Positions 24,110 through 33,514 of a stretch of 64,000 nucleotides of DNA are shown piece after piece. Source of the stretch: an uncultured archaeon (GTDB taxonomy: Archaea; Thermoproteota; Nitrososphaeria_A; Caldarchaeales; Calditenuaceae); assembly GCA_938017985.1 (NCBI GenBank), contig CALIKS010000001.1, positions 86,745-150,744 of the forward strand, read 5' to 3'. Made by a program: the position numbers and the translations under genes. Each line of letters opens with the position of its first letter. The first letter of the stretch is position 1. The notes under the pieces are model-generated. The model was not told where the DNA came from and made no database searches. It saw nothing but the letters and a program-made list of their open reading frames with translations.

Positions 24110-25285
24110 CTAAATTTGCTTCTGAGGATTTAGATATGTAAAGTAGAGCTTAAGTATGTTAGGGTCATTATTACCGAGTTTTTCTAATGTTCTAGCCTCT
24201 ACTTCGTTTACGAATTCATTTGTAAATCTTGATGGTATGGAGACTAAACTATCAATTAAGTCGAGGGCTAGGGGTAGACCTGTTCCTTCATTGAAAAAGA
24301 ATGGCTGGGAGACCCATCTCTCTATACACTCTTTATCTACACTCCTCGGATACTCAATCTCACAAACTGAAGTGCCGTCAAAAGCCTTTATCTGCGCCCT
24401 AGTCAAGTCATCAAGTGCTTTTTTAGGTAGTTCAAAAGTTTCAAATGGCGCTGAAACATTTTTCTCAGCTTTCTCAATTACTATCTCAAAGAGTTTGTAA
24501 CGCCGAATTAGTGATGATACGGTATTGTAAAAAATGACGTGTTTCTGGGTTCCTAAGAGGTCATCGTAATAAAAAATTGTTCTTTTAGGCATTGCGTAGG
24601 ATAGGATAAATTTGTCCAGTAAGGATGTAAAGACATTTTCGCTCTTATTCATTAATGCGTAGTATCCACCTATAGCTCTTGATGGGCTCCTCTTAATGAC
24701 CGCAATAGTTCTCTTACTTTTAATTAACTCCTCTGTCAAATCGAATGTTTCTTTTACTATATTCTTCAGCATCTCTTTATGTTCTGGTTCTCTGGTTCTT
24801 AATGCGTGAAATAAAAATCCATAAAAGCTCCCGTCAATCAGGACGAGGTCGGACTTGTCCAAAGCTTCCAAGGCTAATTTTCTCTCATTATAATTAACTA
24901 TCATTTCAAAAAAGTGTCTGCTCAAGTCTGGAGATAATGCTTGTTTCCTTTTGAATACGCCTGCCTTTAGAGACTCATTTATGTTTTCTAATCCCTTTAT
25001 TGTTTTTATCCCCACAGCGAATACACCATATCTGACCCCAAGTCTCTCACTTAGTTGTGGAGACCTAGAACCATCTATGGCTGAAACAGTGTATAACTCA
25101 TCACTATCTGGAAGTGCTTTTACGTATGGTTTGAGTAATTGTATCGCCTCCTTCAGAGCTTTTGATACCTCCTCTATTTTACTTGCGAGGTTTATTGATT
25201 CTTTCTCAGCTTCTTCAAAAAATCCTATCTGGAGATCATGTGGAAGCATCAGCCATTCTACATATTCTTCCATCAAGCTCTTCAC
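24110..25285 (-). CDS. nurA: NurA 5'-3' nuclease
   Basis: Partner nuclease of the HerA translocase in DNA double-strand-break end resection, 391 residues. The RNase H-like active-site motifs are visible: AIDGSRS with Asp71, and VLIDGSFYG with Asp151, each preceded by a hydrophobic strand. An N-terminal helical region and a C-terminal segment ending in NILKLYFTYLN complete the domain. It overlaps herA by 4 bases, so the pair is translationally coupled. Mre11 and Rad50 genes, which often neighbour this pair in archaea, are not in the window. Confidence 0.88.
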   Translation of the reverse strand: MKSLMEEYVEWLMLPHDLQIGFFEEAEKESINLASKIEEVSKALKEAIQLLKPYVKALPDSDELYTVSAIDGSRSPQLSERLGVRYGVFAVGIKTIKGLENINESLKAGVFKRKQALSPDLSRHFFEMIVNYNERKLALEALDKSDLVLIDGSFYGFLFHALRTREPEHKEMLKNIVKETFDLTEELIKSKRTIAVIKRSPSRAIGGYYALMNKSENVFTSLLDKFILSYAMPKRTIFYYDDLLGTQKHVIFYNTVSSLIRRYKLFEIVIEKAEKNVSAPFETFELPKKALDDLTRAQIKAFDGTSVCEIEYPRSVDKECIERWVSQPFFFNEGTGLPLALDLIDSLVSIPSRFTNEFVNEVEARTLEKLGNNDPNILKLYFTYLNPQKQI

Positions 25286-26730
25286 CTCGGAGTGAAAGTC
25301 AAAAGTAAAGGCACGGGTGAAGGATTCATGATTCCCGCAAAATAAAATCTGCCTGGTTTTAGTTGTAAGAGTTGCTCAGGCCTAATGCCATATGGGCTCA
25401 GCCACTCAGAAGCCCCGCCCTCGCCCGTAGCATCTAATGGATGTATCCTACCTATGAAGTATGTATTCAAGTTTCTCCTAACGGCTGCGTTTATACCAAT
25501 CTCACCTTTAATGCCCTGCGATATTAGAGTTAAGTTGAACTTTCTTTTTCTTCCGAGGGCAGCCAAGTTTTTAATCATTTCGGACGTCTGGGCCTGGATT
25601 CCTTTGGGATCCCAGGGTGCATATTGAGGTGCCTCATCTATAATCATGGCTATCTTTACGTCCTGACCAGTATCCATTGTTCTATATATCTCAGCACTAA
25701 GTGATAAGAAGAATCCAAGCTTACTTTCTACCATTGCGCCACTCATGTCAATTACTAGAACATGTTCTTCACGCAGTTTTTTTATTATCTCTGAAATTGT
25801 TATTGTTCCCATTAATGGTATCAAGTCTTCAGGCTTAATCTTTCTGAATACTCTTCTACAGGCTCGCCTTGCATTCTCCTTCCAATCACTTCTCTGTATG
25901 CTTTCAATCATGGTTTCAATGTTTGCCTTTAAAGTTTTGTAGAGTTTGTTATAGTCTCCTCCGGCCTCGTTTACTCTTTCTCTCCATTTTTCAATAAACT
26001 CGTCAAATGCATCTCTAATAGTTGCATTATCTCCAAACTTATAACTCAAATCTTGAAGATACGCAAATATTGATTCTTCATCCAATGCGATTTCGGTTAT
26101 AGGAACCACGTTCTCCCTGAAGTAGGGTACATAGTCTGTCCCGCTCCAGTCTAGGATTAAGACGTCATATCCACATTTTTTGTAAAACTCCATCAATACG
26201 TATCTGGCAAGCCATGACTTACCGCTTCCCGTGCTTCCAAAAATGCCTACGTGGTAAGGTATGTAGTCCTTTAGTACAGGAACCAGCCAGCCCTCATGAC
26301 CTTCAAGATATGCATCAAGGTATTCAGGCTCCTTGATGTTTCTTGCCAATAATTCAAGTGGATTGTCGTTATCTTCAAATAAATATACAGGCGACCTCGG
26401 AGCAATGATTAATTTATTTGGCTCAAAACCATTTGTCCCCTTGACGCCGATGGGCATTACTCTAAATGAATAGACTTCTCTAGCTCCTGACGGTTGGCCT
26501 CCATGCTTCAAGTAGGCCACGTCTGGTCGGTATGCATTATGGCTTAGAAACTCGTTCTTTCCTAATCCCTCACGCAATACTCCCACTATCTCATTTACGG
26601 GATTTTCCTCTCCGCCATTCTTTATTAAAACTAATTCTTCTGCTTTAATTTCTCTCTCAATATCCTTCAGTAATATGACGCGAGCATATGTTTCAGTCGA
26701 GCCGTCACCTATCCTACCAATAAACTTCAA
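25282..26730 (-). CDS. herA: HerA hexameric DNA translocase/helicase
   Basis: FtsK-HerA superfamily ATPase of 482 residues that pumps DNA to the NurA nuclease. The N-terminal HAS barrel spans about 1-100. Walker A is GIFGSTGSGKS with Lys171, and Walker B is KIAMIIDEAPQ with Asp365/Glu366. The C-terminal NTYFIGRIHPLD and YFAGIMNPSP segments match archaeal HerA. It is immediately followed by nurA with a 4-base overlap. Its promoter appears to lie in the 48 bases separating it from thrS, whose stop codon is at 26779. Confidence 0.9.
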   Translation of the reverse strand: MKFIGRIGDGSTETYARVILLKDIEREIKAEELVLIKNGGEENPVNEIVGVLREGLGKNEFLSHNAYRPDVAYLKHGGQPSGAREVYSFRVMPIGVKGTNGFEPNKLIIAPRSPVYLFEDNDNPLELLARNIKEPEYLDAYLEGHEGWLVPVLKDYIPYHVGIFGSTGSGKSWLARYVLMEFYKKCGYDVLILDWSGTDYVPYFRENVVPITEIALDEESIFAYLQDLSYKFGDNATIRDAFDEFIEKWRERVNEAGGDYNKLYKTLKANIETMIESIQRSDWKENARRACRRVFRKIKPEDLIPLMGTITISEIIKKLREEHVLVIDMSGAMVESKLGFFLSLSAEIYRTMDTGQDVKIAMIIDEAPQYAPWDPKGIQAQTSEMIKNLAALGRKRKFNLTLISQGIKGEIGINAAVRRNLNTYFIGRIHPLDATGEGGASEWLSPYGIRPEQLLQLKPGRFYFAGIMNPSPVPLLLTFTPR

Positions 26731-26778
26731 TTCCTTATAATGAAATAGTCTTGCCGAGATATAAGAATGTAAAGGTAC

Positions 26779-28473
26779 TTATTCATATAACCCTATGTTT
26801 CTGGCTCTTAAATCTACTAATCTTTTGAGCCAACTACTGAATTCCTCGGGATTAATCCCTGAATAGCTCTTACCTTTTGCATCTCGGATAGAGATTGTTT
26901 TCTCTTTTTCTTCTTTATCTCCGACTATAACTATGAATGAAACCCTTTCATTATGCGCTTGAAGAATCTTTTTACTAATTGTACCTTCTCCACTACTCAG
27001 CGAACACCTAATTCCTCGTGAAGAGAAAATTTCTCTAATATTTTCGGCATAATTAATTACTCGATCAGAGACAGTCAGTATTCTAACTTGCTCGGGTGAC
27101 AGCCAGACTGGCAGTCTACCATTGTAATGCTCTAATAAGAGGGCTATATAGCGGTCTAAGCTGCCTAGAAGTGCCCTATGAATCATCACAGGTCTCTTCT
27201 TAGACCCATCTGAGTCAACATATTCTAGCCCCAGCTTTTCAGGTATGAAAAAGTCAAGCTGTATAGTTGTGCACTGCCACTTCCTACCGAGTGAGTCCTC
27301 GACATCTATGTCTATCTTCGGTCCATAAAATGCTCCTTCACCTTCTTTTAGAATATAGTTTATTCCGAGCTCCTCTAATGAGTTTTTAAGCATCTCTGTC
27401 GCGTAATTCCAAAGCTCGAGAGAACCAATGAATTTTTCAGGCCTAGTTGATAAGTTGATAAATACGTTTCCACCGATTAGGTTTTGATGAATCATGATTG
27501 CCGCATTCATAATTTTTGTTACTTGCTCCTTTATCTGGTCTGGCCTACAAAAGACATGTCCATCGTCTTGCGTCAAAGACCTTACACGTAGTAGTCCCGT
27601 CAGTTCCCCTGACTGTTCATTCCTATAGACAGTGGCAAATTCTGAGTATGCTATTGGCAAATCTCTATAGCTTCTTGGCTTGCTCAAATAAATCAATGCA
27701 TGTCCCGGACAATTCATTGGCTTAACTACATATTCTTCATCCTCAATATTTAGTACAAACATTCTTTCCCGATAAGCCTCGTAATGACCAGTCCTATACC
27801 AAAGGTCCGACTTAAATAAATGCGGAGTCCAAACCTCCTGGAATCCAAGACTCTGGTTTATCTCTCTAATATATTTAATGAGCTCTTCTCTAATAATGGC
27901 TCCTTTTGGATGATAAAGCGGTAGTCCAGAGCCTGCTTCTGGATTTATTGAAAATATGTCTAGTTCCCTGCCTAAATGTACATGTGTTGGCTCCTTTACC
28001 TCCTCTTTCATTAATTGAATTGAGGAGCGAGCCCGAGTCTCCCTTTGAACATTTCTTTTAATAAGTCGTACATCAGACCTGAACTGCTCGGCCAATGGAT
28101 GTCCCTTAATTGATATTGTGAATTTTTTATTCCAACCAAATGGTGAACGATGTACATCTAGACCTGATTTTTTAGCGGTTGATTCCATTTGTTTTATGAG
28201 TTCAAAAGCCTTTTCTGGCCTAGCTAAACTGCTGCTCAAATGTGCATATGGATATATGAGAATTTTACTTATGCCTAAATTCTCAGTAAAAGTTTTAATT
28301 TCCTCAATCATTCTTAAAACCGTCTCTTCTGTATCATTTTCTTCAATCGAGGTGAAAAGAACTAAAACATCCTTAAGCATGGTCTTTTTTGGAGTTATTT
28401 CCTCAGCTAACGGTCCCTCCTTAGATATGGGCTCGTACTCAAAGTAATCAGCATGAAGCTGCAGGATTTTCAT
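26779..28473 (-). CDS. thrS: Threonyl-tRNA synthetase, archaeal type
   Basis: Class II synthetase charging tRNA-Thr, about 564 residues. The N-terminus (KILQLHADYFEYEP and following) is the archaea-specific, D-aminoacyl-tRNA-deacylase-like editing domain that removes Ser. The catalytic core contains the class II motifs PLYHPKGAI, FATVYRNEQSGE and LLGSLDRYIALLLEHY, with zinc ligand Cys in VKPMNCPGHAL. The anticodon-binding domain ends the protein. The ATG at 28473 matches the usual start and has a TATA box about 26 bp upstream, so the upstream Met at 28485 is rejected. It is divergent from the CDP-alcohol phosphatidyltransferase. Confidence 0.93.
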   Translation of the reverse strand: MKILQLHADYFEYEPISKEGPLAEEITPKKTMLKDVLVLFTSIEENDTEETVLRMIEEIKTFTENLGISKILIYPYAHLSSSLARPEKAFELIKQMESTAKKSGLDVHRSPFGWNKKFTISIKGHPLAEQFRSDVRLIKRNVQRETRARSSIQLMKEEVKEPTHVHLGRELDIFSINPEAGSGLPLYHPKGAIIREELIKYIREINQSLGFQEVWTPHLFKSDLWYRTGHYEAYRERMFVLNIEDEEYVVKPMNCPGHALIYLSKPRSYRDLPIAYSEFATVYRNEQSGELTGLLRVRSLTQDDGHVFCRPDQIKEQVTKIMNAAIMIHQNLIGGNVFINLSTRPEKFIGSLELWNYATEMLKNSLEELGINYILKEGEGAFYGPKIDIDVEDSLGRKWQCTTIQLDFFIPEKLGLEYVDSDGSKKRPVMIHRALLGSLDRYIALLLEHYNGRLPVWLSPEQVRILTVSDRVINYAENIREIFSSRGIRCSLSSGEGTISKKILQAHNERVSFIVIVGDKEEKEKTISIRDAKGKSYSGINPEEFSSWLKRLVDLRARNIGLYE

Positions 28474-28571
28474 GCATATGTCCATTCTTAAAAGTAGGAT
28501 ATTAGCCTTATCAAAGTAGTTAAGTTAAAACTAAGGTTTTATAGTAAAATTATGTATAATAGTGATGATTG

Positions 28572-29171
28572 ATGACAATTAAAAGATCATTGGAGAAAAA
28601 AGTTTTAATAAAAATTAGTCATCAGCTGGTCAAAATACTAGCTGAGCGAAAGATAGATCCCTTTCTTCTAACTTATAGTGCCTTTGGACTTACATTGTTT
28701 GCAGCATTGCTATATTCCTTATCGAAGGGTTCAGGGTTGTTTATAGCTATTGCGGGTTTTATATTGCTCTTATCTGGCTTTCTAGACGCACTAGACGGGG
28801 AACTAGCTAGAACCTTAAAAAAAGTATCTCGAAAGGGATCTTTTCTTGACTCTGTGCTTGATAAGTTAGGAGAAGTATTCATCGCGCTTGGAATCTTTAT
28901 TTCCAAAACCACTTCAGCTTTGTTAGTAATTCTTTTTATTACTTGTTCTCTGCTAGTTAGTTATGTAAGGGCGAAGTCTGAACAGCTCGGTGTAGAAGTT
29001 ATGGGAGTAGGAATAGCTGAGAGGGCCGAGAGAATAATCATCTTAGCAGTGACTTCATTCTTCTATCCAATCTGGAATTTCTCGCTTGAATATGGTTTAC
29101 TACTGATAACGCTACTTTCAGTAATCACTATAATTCAAAGAATATTATATGTTTATAAACAGCTATTATAA
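28572..29171 (+). CDS. CDP-alcohol phosphatidyltransferase, likely archaetidylinositol-phosphate synthase
   Basis: Membrane enzyme of 199 residues that joins a CDP-activated archaeal lipid to a polar alcohol. The family motif DGx2ARx8Gx3Dx3D is perfect: DG (75-76), AR (79-80), G89, D93 and D97. Five to six hydrophobic helices surround it. Size and lineage suggest archaetidylinositol-phosphate synthase, but headgroup specificity cannot be read from sequence alone. The TATA box TTTTATAG near 28535-28542 predicts a start near 28572; the ATG at 28565 is out of frame and stops quickly. Confidence 0.75.
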   Translation: MTIKRSLEKKVLIKISHQLVKILAERKIDPFLLTYSAFGLTLFAALLYSLSKGSGLFIAIAGFILLLSGFLDALDGELARTLKKVSRKGSFLDSVLDKLGEVFIALGIFISKTTSALLVILFITCSLLVSYVRAKSEQLGVEVMGVGIAERAERIIILAVTSFFYPIWNFSLEYGLLLITLLSVITIIQRILYVYKQLL

Positions 29172-29236
29172 AACATCAAATCTCATCCCTAATCTCGGCT
29201 CAAATTTATATTATTCCAATGAGTAAAAGCTTATGA

Positions 29237-29794
29237 ATGAAGATATTCGATGCATGGGAAACTGATGGTTTAGTAATCAATGACCAAGGACTAAAGGCAT
29301 ATATCAATCTCAGACCAATAGTCATTCCACACTCAGGAGGAAGACATGAGCATAGAAGGTTTGGAAAGTCACAAGTAAATATTGTTGAACGTCTTGCCAA
29401 TATGTTTATGCGTCCCGGAAAGAATGGGGGGAAAAAGACAAAGGCTCTCCAAATAGTAAAGAATGCTCTCTACATAATTCACTTGAGAACCGGTGAGAAT
29501 CCATTACAAGTACTAATTAAGGCATTAGAGAATTGTGCGCCTAGAGAAGACGTCACGCGGGTGACTTATGGAGGTATTACCTACTTCAAGGCAGTTGATA
29601 TTTCACCTCAGAGAAGGCTCGACTTGGCATTAAGATGGCTAGCAGAGGCTGCCAGAGAAAATTCATTTAGAAATCCAATAACCACGGAAGAAGCGCTGGC
29701 TAATGAAATAATATTGGCAGCAACGGGAGATGTTAGAAGCTATGCATTGAAGAAAAAGATCGAGCAAGAAAGAGTAGCTTTAGCCTCTCGGTAA
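29237..29794 (+). CDS. rps7: Ribosomal protein uS7
   Basis: Small-subunit protein that nucleates the 16S rRNA 3' domain, 185 residues, full archaeal length. Family segments are RRFGKSQVNIVERLANMFMR, GENPLQVLIKALENCAPRED, and the C-terminal RRLDLALRWLAEAAREN. It lies directly before EF-1 alpha, the archaeal form of the str operon. An AATTTATATTA box near 29201-29211 gives a near-leaderless start at 29237. uS12, often upstream, is not present. Confidence 0.95.
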   Translation: MKIFDAWETDGLVINDQGLKAYINLRPIVIPHSGGRHEHRRFGKSQVNIVERLANMFMRPGKNGGKKTKALQIVKNALYIIHLRTGENPLQVLIKALENCAPREDVTRVTYGGITYFKAVDISPQRRLDLALRWLAEAARENSFRNPITTEEALANEIILAATGDVRSYALKKKIEQERVALASR

Positions 29795-29826
29795 GAAGAA
29801 ATCGACGACCTTGATAAATTAATATA

Positions 29827-29834
29827 TTTATATA
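29827..29834 (+). promoter_or_regulatory. TATA box of the EF-1 alpha gene
   Basis: TTTATATA lies in an A+T-rich context about 34 bp before the ATG at 29865. A transcription start near 29857 would give a leader of about 8 bases. Thus EF-1 alpha has its own promoter in addition to any read-through from uS7. Confidence 0.5.
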
Positions 29835-29864
29835 GGACCAGACAATTTTAGAATTGAGTTTGAA

Positions 29865-31163
29865 ATGTCTCAGAAACCACACCTAAACCTCGTCGTAATC
29901 GGACATGTAGATCACGGCAAATCAACTACTATGGGTCATTTCTTAGTGCTGAATGGTACAGTCGATGAGAGACAGCTTAAGGAACTTGAGGCAGAGGCTA
30001 TGAGGTTAGGCAAGGACACATTCATTTACGCCTTCATCATGGACTCGATAAAAGAGGAGAGAGAAAGGGGACTAACTATACAACTCAGTTTTCAGAAATT
30101 CGAGACCAAGAAGTACTACTTCACAATTATTGACGCGCCCGGTCATAGAGACTTCGTAAAAAACATGATTACAGGAGCCTCTCAAGCTGATGCAGCTATA
30201 CTAGTTGTTTCTGCAAAAAAGGGTGAGTATGAAGTAGGAATTTCTGTTGGTGGACAGACTAGGGAACACTTATTCCTAGCTTTTATGCTCGGTATTCGGC
30301 AAATGATTGTTCTGGTTAACAAGATGGACGACTCGACTGTTAACTGGTCTAAAGAACGCTTCGAGGAGGTTAAGCAGGGAGTCTCGGCACTCATGAAACA
30401 GATAGGATTAGATGTTTCTAAGGTTCCATTCATACCCGTTTCTGGTTGGACTGGTGACAACCTTATCAGTAAGAGCGATAAGATGCCATGGTACACCGGG
30501 CCAACCCTGTTGGAAGCTCTTGACCTGTTCCAGGAACCGCCAAAACCAATAGATAAGCCTTTGAGACTGCCAATTCAAGCTGTCTACAGCATTAAGGGCG
30601 TGGGAACAGTTCCTGTCGGACGAGTAGAGACAGGAATCTTGAAACCGGGTGATCAAGTAGTTATCATGCCGGGCAACATCAGGGCAGAGGTGAAGAGCAT
30701 AGAGATGCATCATGCACCACTACCACAAGCAGTTCCCGGAGACAATATTGGGTTCAACTTGAAGGGAATCGAGAGAACACAACTTCAAAGAGGAATGGTT
30801 GTCTCCCATCCAGATAATCCATGCAAAGTGGCGGAAGAATTTAGGGCACAAATTATTGTCATTAATCATCCGACAGCAATAGCAGTTGGATATACACCAG
30901 TGATGCATATTCATACGGCACAGACTGCTGTAAAATTTGTCGAGCTTGAAGGAAAGATAGATCCCAGGACTGGACAGATAGTGGAGAAGAATCCTCAATT
31001 CCTAAAGACAGGAGATGCAGCGATTGTTAAACTCCAACCACTGAGACCAGTCGCTCTTGAGGCATACAGTGACTTTCCACAGTTAGGCAGATTCGCTATC
31101 AGAGATATGGGAATGACAGTTGCTGCGGGTATTGTGCGGGAGATAACTAAGATTACTAAATAA
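29865..31163 (+). CDS. tuf: Translation elongation factor 1 alpha
   Basis: GTPase that delivers aminoacyl-tRNA to the ribosome, 432 residues. G-box motifs are GHVDHGKS (13-20), DAPGHRDF and NKMDD. Domain 2 begins near LRLPIQAVYSIKGVGTVPVG and domain 3 contains CKVAEEFRAQIIVINHP. It is intact and of normal length. It follows uS7, but uS10, usually the next codirectional gene, here lies on the opposite strand with only 5 bases between stop codons. Confidence 0.98.
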   Translation: MSQKPHLNLVVIGHVDHGKSTTMGHFLVLNGTVDERQLKELEAEAMRLGKDTFIYAFIMDSIKEERERGLTIQLSFQKFETKKYYFTIIDAPGHRDFVKNMITGASQADAAILVVSAKKGEYEVGISVGGQTREHLFLAFMLGIRQMIVLVNKMDDSTVNWSKERFEEVKQGVSALMKQIGLDVSKVPFIPVSGWTGDNLISKSDKMPWYTGPTLLEALDLFQEPPKPIDKPLRLPIQAVYSIKGVGTVPVGRVETGILKPGDQVVIMPGNIRAEVKSIEMHHAPLPQAVPGDNIGFNLKGIERTQLQRGMVVSHPDNPCKVAEEFRAQIIVINHPTAIAVGYTPVMHIHTAQTAVKFVELEGKIDPRTGQIVEKNPQFLKTGDAAIVKLQPLRPVALEAYSDFPQLGRFAIRDMGMTVAAGIVREITKITK

Positions 31164-31168
31164 CCTCA

Positions 31169-31483
31169 CTAACTACTAACACGCATTTCTACTGCGACTT
31201 CCTCCGGTATTTGTATTCTCATAATTTCTCTCATAACTCTTGGGTCATTTATTGTTAAATCGATGATTCTACGGTGAATTCTCAATTCCCATTTTCTCCA
31301 AGTTTTCGTCCCTTCACCACAGGGGCTCTTTCTTACGGGTAAGACGAGTCTCCTTATTGGAAGCGGTACTGGCCCGGAGATTTTTACACCTGTCCTCTGC
31401 GCTATTGATTTTATCTCTCTGCAAGTGGCCTCTAATTTATCGAGATCCGTTGAGGTTAGTTTTATTCTTACTACTTGTGGCAA
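31169..31483 (-). CDS. rps10: Ribosomal protein uS10 (inverted relative to tuf)
   Basis: Small-subunit protein of 104 residues. Family features are RIKLTSTDLDKLEATC at the N-terminus, SGPVPLPIRRLVLPVRKSP in the long loop, and the C-terminal QIPEEVAVEMRV. In most archaea this gene lies downstream of EF-1 alpha on the same strand; here it is convergent, so it needs its own promoter. Sequence upstream of 31483 on the minus strand is AT-rich, but no clear TATA box could be assigned. The protein looks intact. Confidence 0.95.
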   Translation of the reverse strand: MPQVVRIKLTSTDLDKLEATCREIKSIAQRTGVKISGPVPLPIRRLVLPVRKSPCGEGTKTWRKWELRIHRRIIDLTINDPRVMREIMRIQIPEEVAVEMRVSS

Positions 31484-31541
31484 TCTTTGTTCCCCTTGAC
31501 TAAAAAAGGAAAGGAATAAACCATTATATTAATCATACTAT

Positions 31542-32489
31542 TCAAGCACCCATTACAACTATATACTGGATAATGATGGATAGATAAATTACTGAGAATG
31601 AGATAAGAGCAGAGACGTGCCATCGTAGTCTCCGTAGATATGATAATGTTGCTGTTAAAAGAATAAATGCGCCTAATTGAGCAATTACTAATACAATGTT
31701 TGCTGCAAGCGTTGATGGAATGATGCTCCTACTAATAAATTGTCCCCAGCCAGTTATCTTATCAATGAAAGCAATAGCGGGATAAATTGCTAGGGGAAGT
31801 AGACTAATCATGATTGACGAGAATAATTTTAATGACTGCTCCAAATCTCCAATAAACAATCTGACAACCTTTCTAGGCGTGTATGTAGGTTCTTCTGTAC
31901 TTCTTCGGGACATCAATTCATGAATCGATGAAGTTACAGAAACATAAACATAGATTATAAATAGAGAAAGTAGAAGATTTTTAATAAAATTATTGACTGA
32001 AAAATTAGGAAGATGATATATATGAAGAATGATTAGCTCTATCTTTGAATTCAAAAAAAGAGCAGATAAAATTGTTAATGAGAGTAATCCAACTAAAATT
32101 GTTAGCCGCACTTTTTCCAATAGTGGTGCGACCAACCATATAGGGAAGAATATGTTAGTAAGTATTGTCTCTATTCTGCTTTGGCTGGTTTTTAACTGCT
32201 CAATGTTAAGGTCTCCCTGCTCTCTAAGAAGTCGATAAATGACTGTACCTTCTTCGGTGAGGACATAGTTTCTTTTAGCATCCTGCGTCACTAATCGCTC
32301 CAGCTGTTTGAGATTATAGTAAAGACTTCCTGTACTAATACCTAGTTTATCCCTTAAAGTCGTGGCGCTTATTCTACCTGCCTCACCGATTGTCAATATA
32401 ATTCTTCTTCTCACACGGTGTCTGAGAAGCCAAATTGCTTCTTCTAATTCCTTGTTATCGGACATTTCAAGCAACCAGTCTTTATACAA
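31542..32489 (-). CDS. Membrane-bound winged-helix transcription regulator
   Basis: Protein of 315 residues. The N-terminal domain (about 10-75) is an ArsR-like winged helix: RRRIILTIGEAGRISATTLR, then GISTGSLYYNLKQLERL. The C-terminal two thirds has six or so hydrophobic segments (first near 115-148, last at the C-terminus), so the DNA-binding domain is tethered to the membrane. Ligand and targets are unknown. A TATA-like GTTTAAA on the minus strand (32511-32517) is 26 bp before the TTG at 32489, which supports this start over the Met at 32465. Confidence 0.75.
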   Translation of the reverse strand: MYKDWLLEMSDNKELEEAIWLLRHRVRRRIILTIGEAGRISATTLRDKLGISTGSLYYNLKQLERLVTQDAKRNYVLTEEGTVIYRLLREQGDLNIEQLKTSQSRIETILTNIFFPIWLVAPLLEKVRLTILVGLLSLTILSALFLNSKIELIILHIYHLPNFSVNNFIKNLLLSLFIIYVYVSVTSSIHELMSRRSTEEPTYTPRKVVRLFIGDLEQSLKLFSSIMISLLPLAIYPAIAFIDKITGWGQFISRSIIPSTLAANIVLVIAQLGAFILLTATLSYLRRLRWHVSALISFSVIYLSIIIQYIVVMGA

Positions 32490-32693
32490 TCATTATTACA
32501 TCTTCGCAGATTTAAACTTAACATACTAATACAATAAAGGCTCAGTCAAATGCCTTCTCACTCATTTACTCAGAATAACTCTGAAACATCATCGCCATAA
32601 TTCATTACAATTAAAGGATTAATATAGGTTTTCGATTCATAGAGAGCTCCAAAAAATTTATTGAGAAATAAAATATAATTATTCAGTGACCGG

Positions 32694-33512
32694 TTGTTGG
32701 GGACGTTCCAAGAAAATGATCAGGTACTCTTAATTACGCAAAAAGGAAACAGGTATTTCTTTACTCTTAGAACTAAACGAAGATATCACACTAATGAAGG
32801 AAGCTTTGATGCTGATGCTATAATTGGAAAGATAGAGGGTTCAGAAGTCATCAGCAGTACAGGACAAAAAGCAGTTATCTTCAGGCCTACAATAACAGAA
32901 AGCCTTCTCTTTTTGCCTAGAAAAACGCAGATAACTTATCCAAAGGATCTCGGATTTCTGATAGCTGTGACTGGTCTGGGGCCGGGTTCACGGGTTATCG
33001 AAGGAGGAACTGGCAGCGGAGTTTTAGCATTATTTCTCGCATGGCATGTAAGGCCTGGTGGCAAGGTATATAGCTATGACATAGATGACGAGTTTTTTCC
33101 AGCAATCCATCGACACGTAGAAAATCTGGGACTTTCAGATGTAATAGAGTTGAAGAAAGGCGACTTATCTATAAGTGTCGAGGAAAACAATGTAGATGTT
33201 TTTATAGCTGACGTGCCAGAGCCTTGGAAAACAGTTGAATCAGCCTATAACGCGCTTAGACCCGGTGGAATGTATGCTGCGATAGTGCCAACTATTGAGC
33301 AATTAATTAAGACTTCGACTGCTCTTAAGACAAGTGGTTTCTTTGAGTATATTTCGGGAGAACTTTTTTTTAGGCCATGGAGAGTGAAGGAAGGAATGTC
33401 GCGGCCACATCATAAAATGCGTGCACATACAGTCTTTATAATTGTAGGAAGAAAAACAATGATTAAAGACACTACATTATGGTCATTAAAGCTCCCAGAT
33501 GGATATAGATAG
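32694..33512 (+). CDS. trmI: tRNA (adenine-57/58-N1)-methyltransferase TrmI
   Basis: SAM-dependent methyltransferase of 272 residues making m1A in the T loop of tRNA. The N-terminal beta domain (about 1-80) precedes a Rossmann domain with motif I VIEGGTGSGVLAL and VYSYDID for SAM binding, then DVFIADVPEPW at the catalytic Asp. The C-terminal FRPWRVKEGMSRPHHKM is typical of archaeal TrmI. The start is one of two consecutive TTG codons (32694 or 32697). The stop is 2 bases from the end of the convergent adenylate kinase gene. Confidence 0.88.
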   Translation: MLGTFQENDQVLLITQKGNRYFFTLRTKRRYHTNEGSFDADAIIGKIEGSEVISSTGQKAVIFRPTITESLLFLPRKTQITYPKDLGFLIAVTGLGPGSRVIEGGTGSGVLALFLAWHVRPGGKVYSYDIDDEFFPAIHRHVENLGLSDVIELKKGDLSISVEENNVDVFIADVPEPWKTVESAYNALRPGGMYAAIVPTIEQLIKTSTALKTSGFFEYISGELFFRPWRVKEGMSRPHHKMRAHTVFIIVGRKTMIKDTTLWSLKLPDGYR

Positions 33513-33514
33513 TA

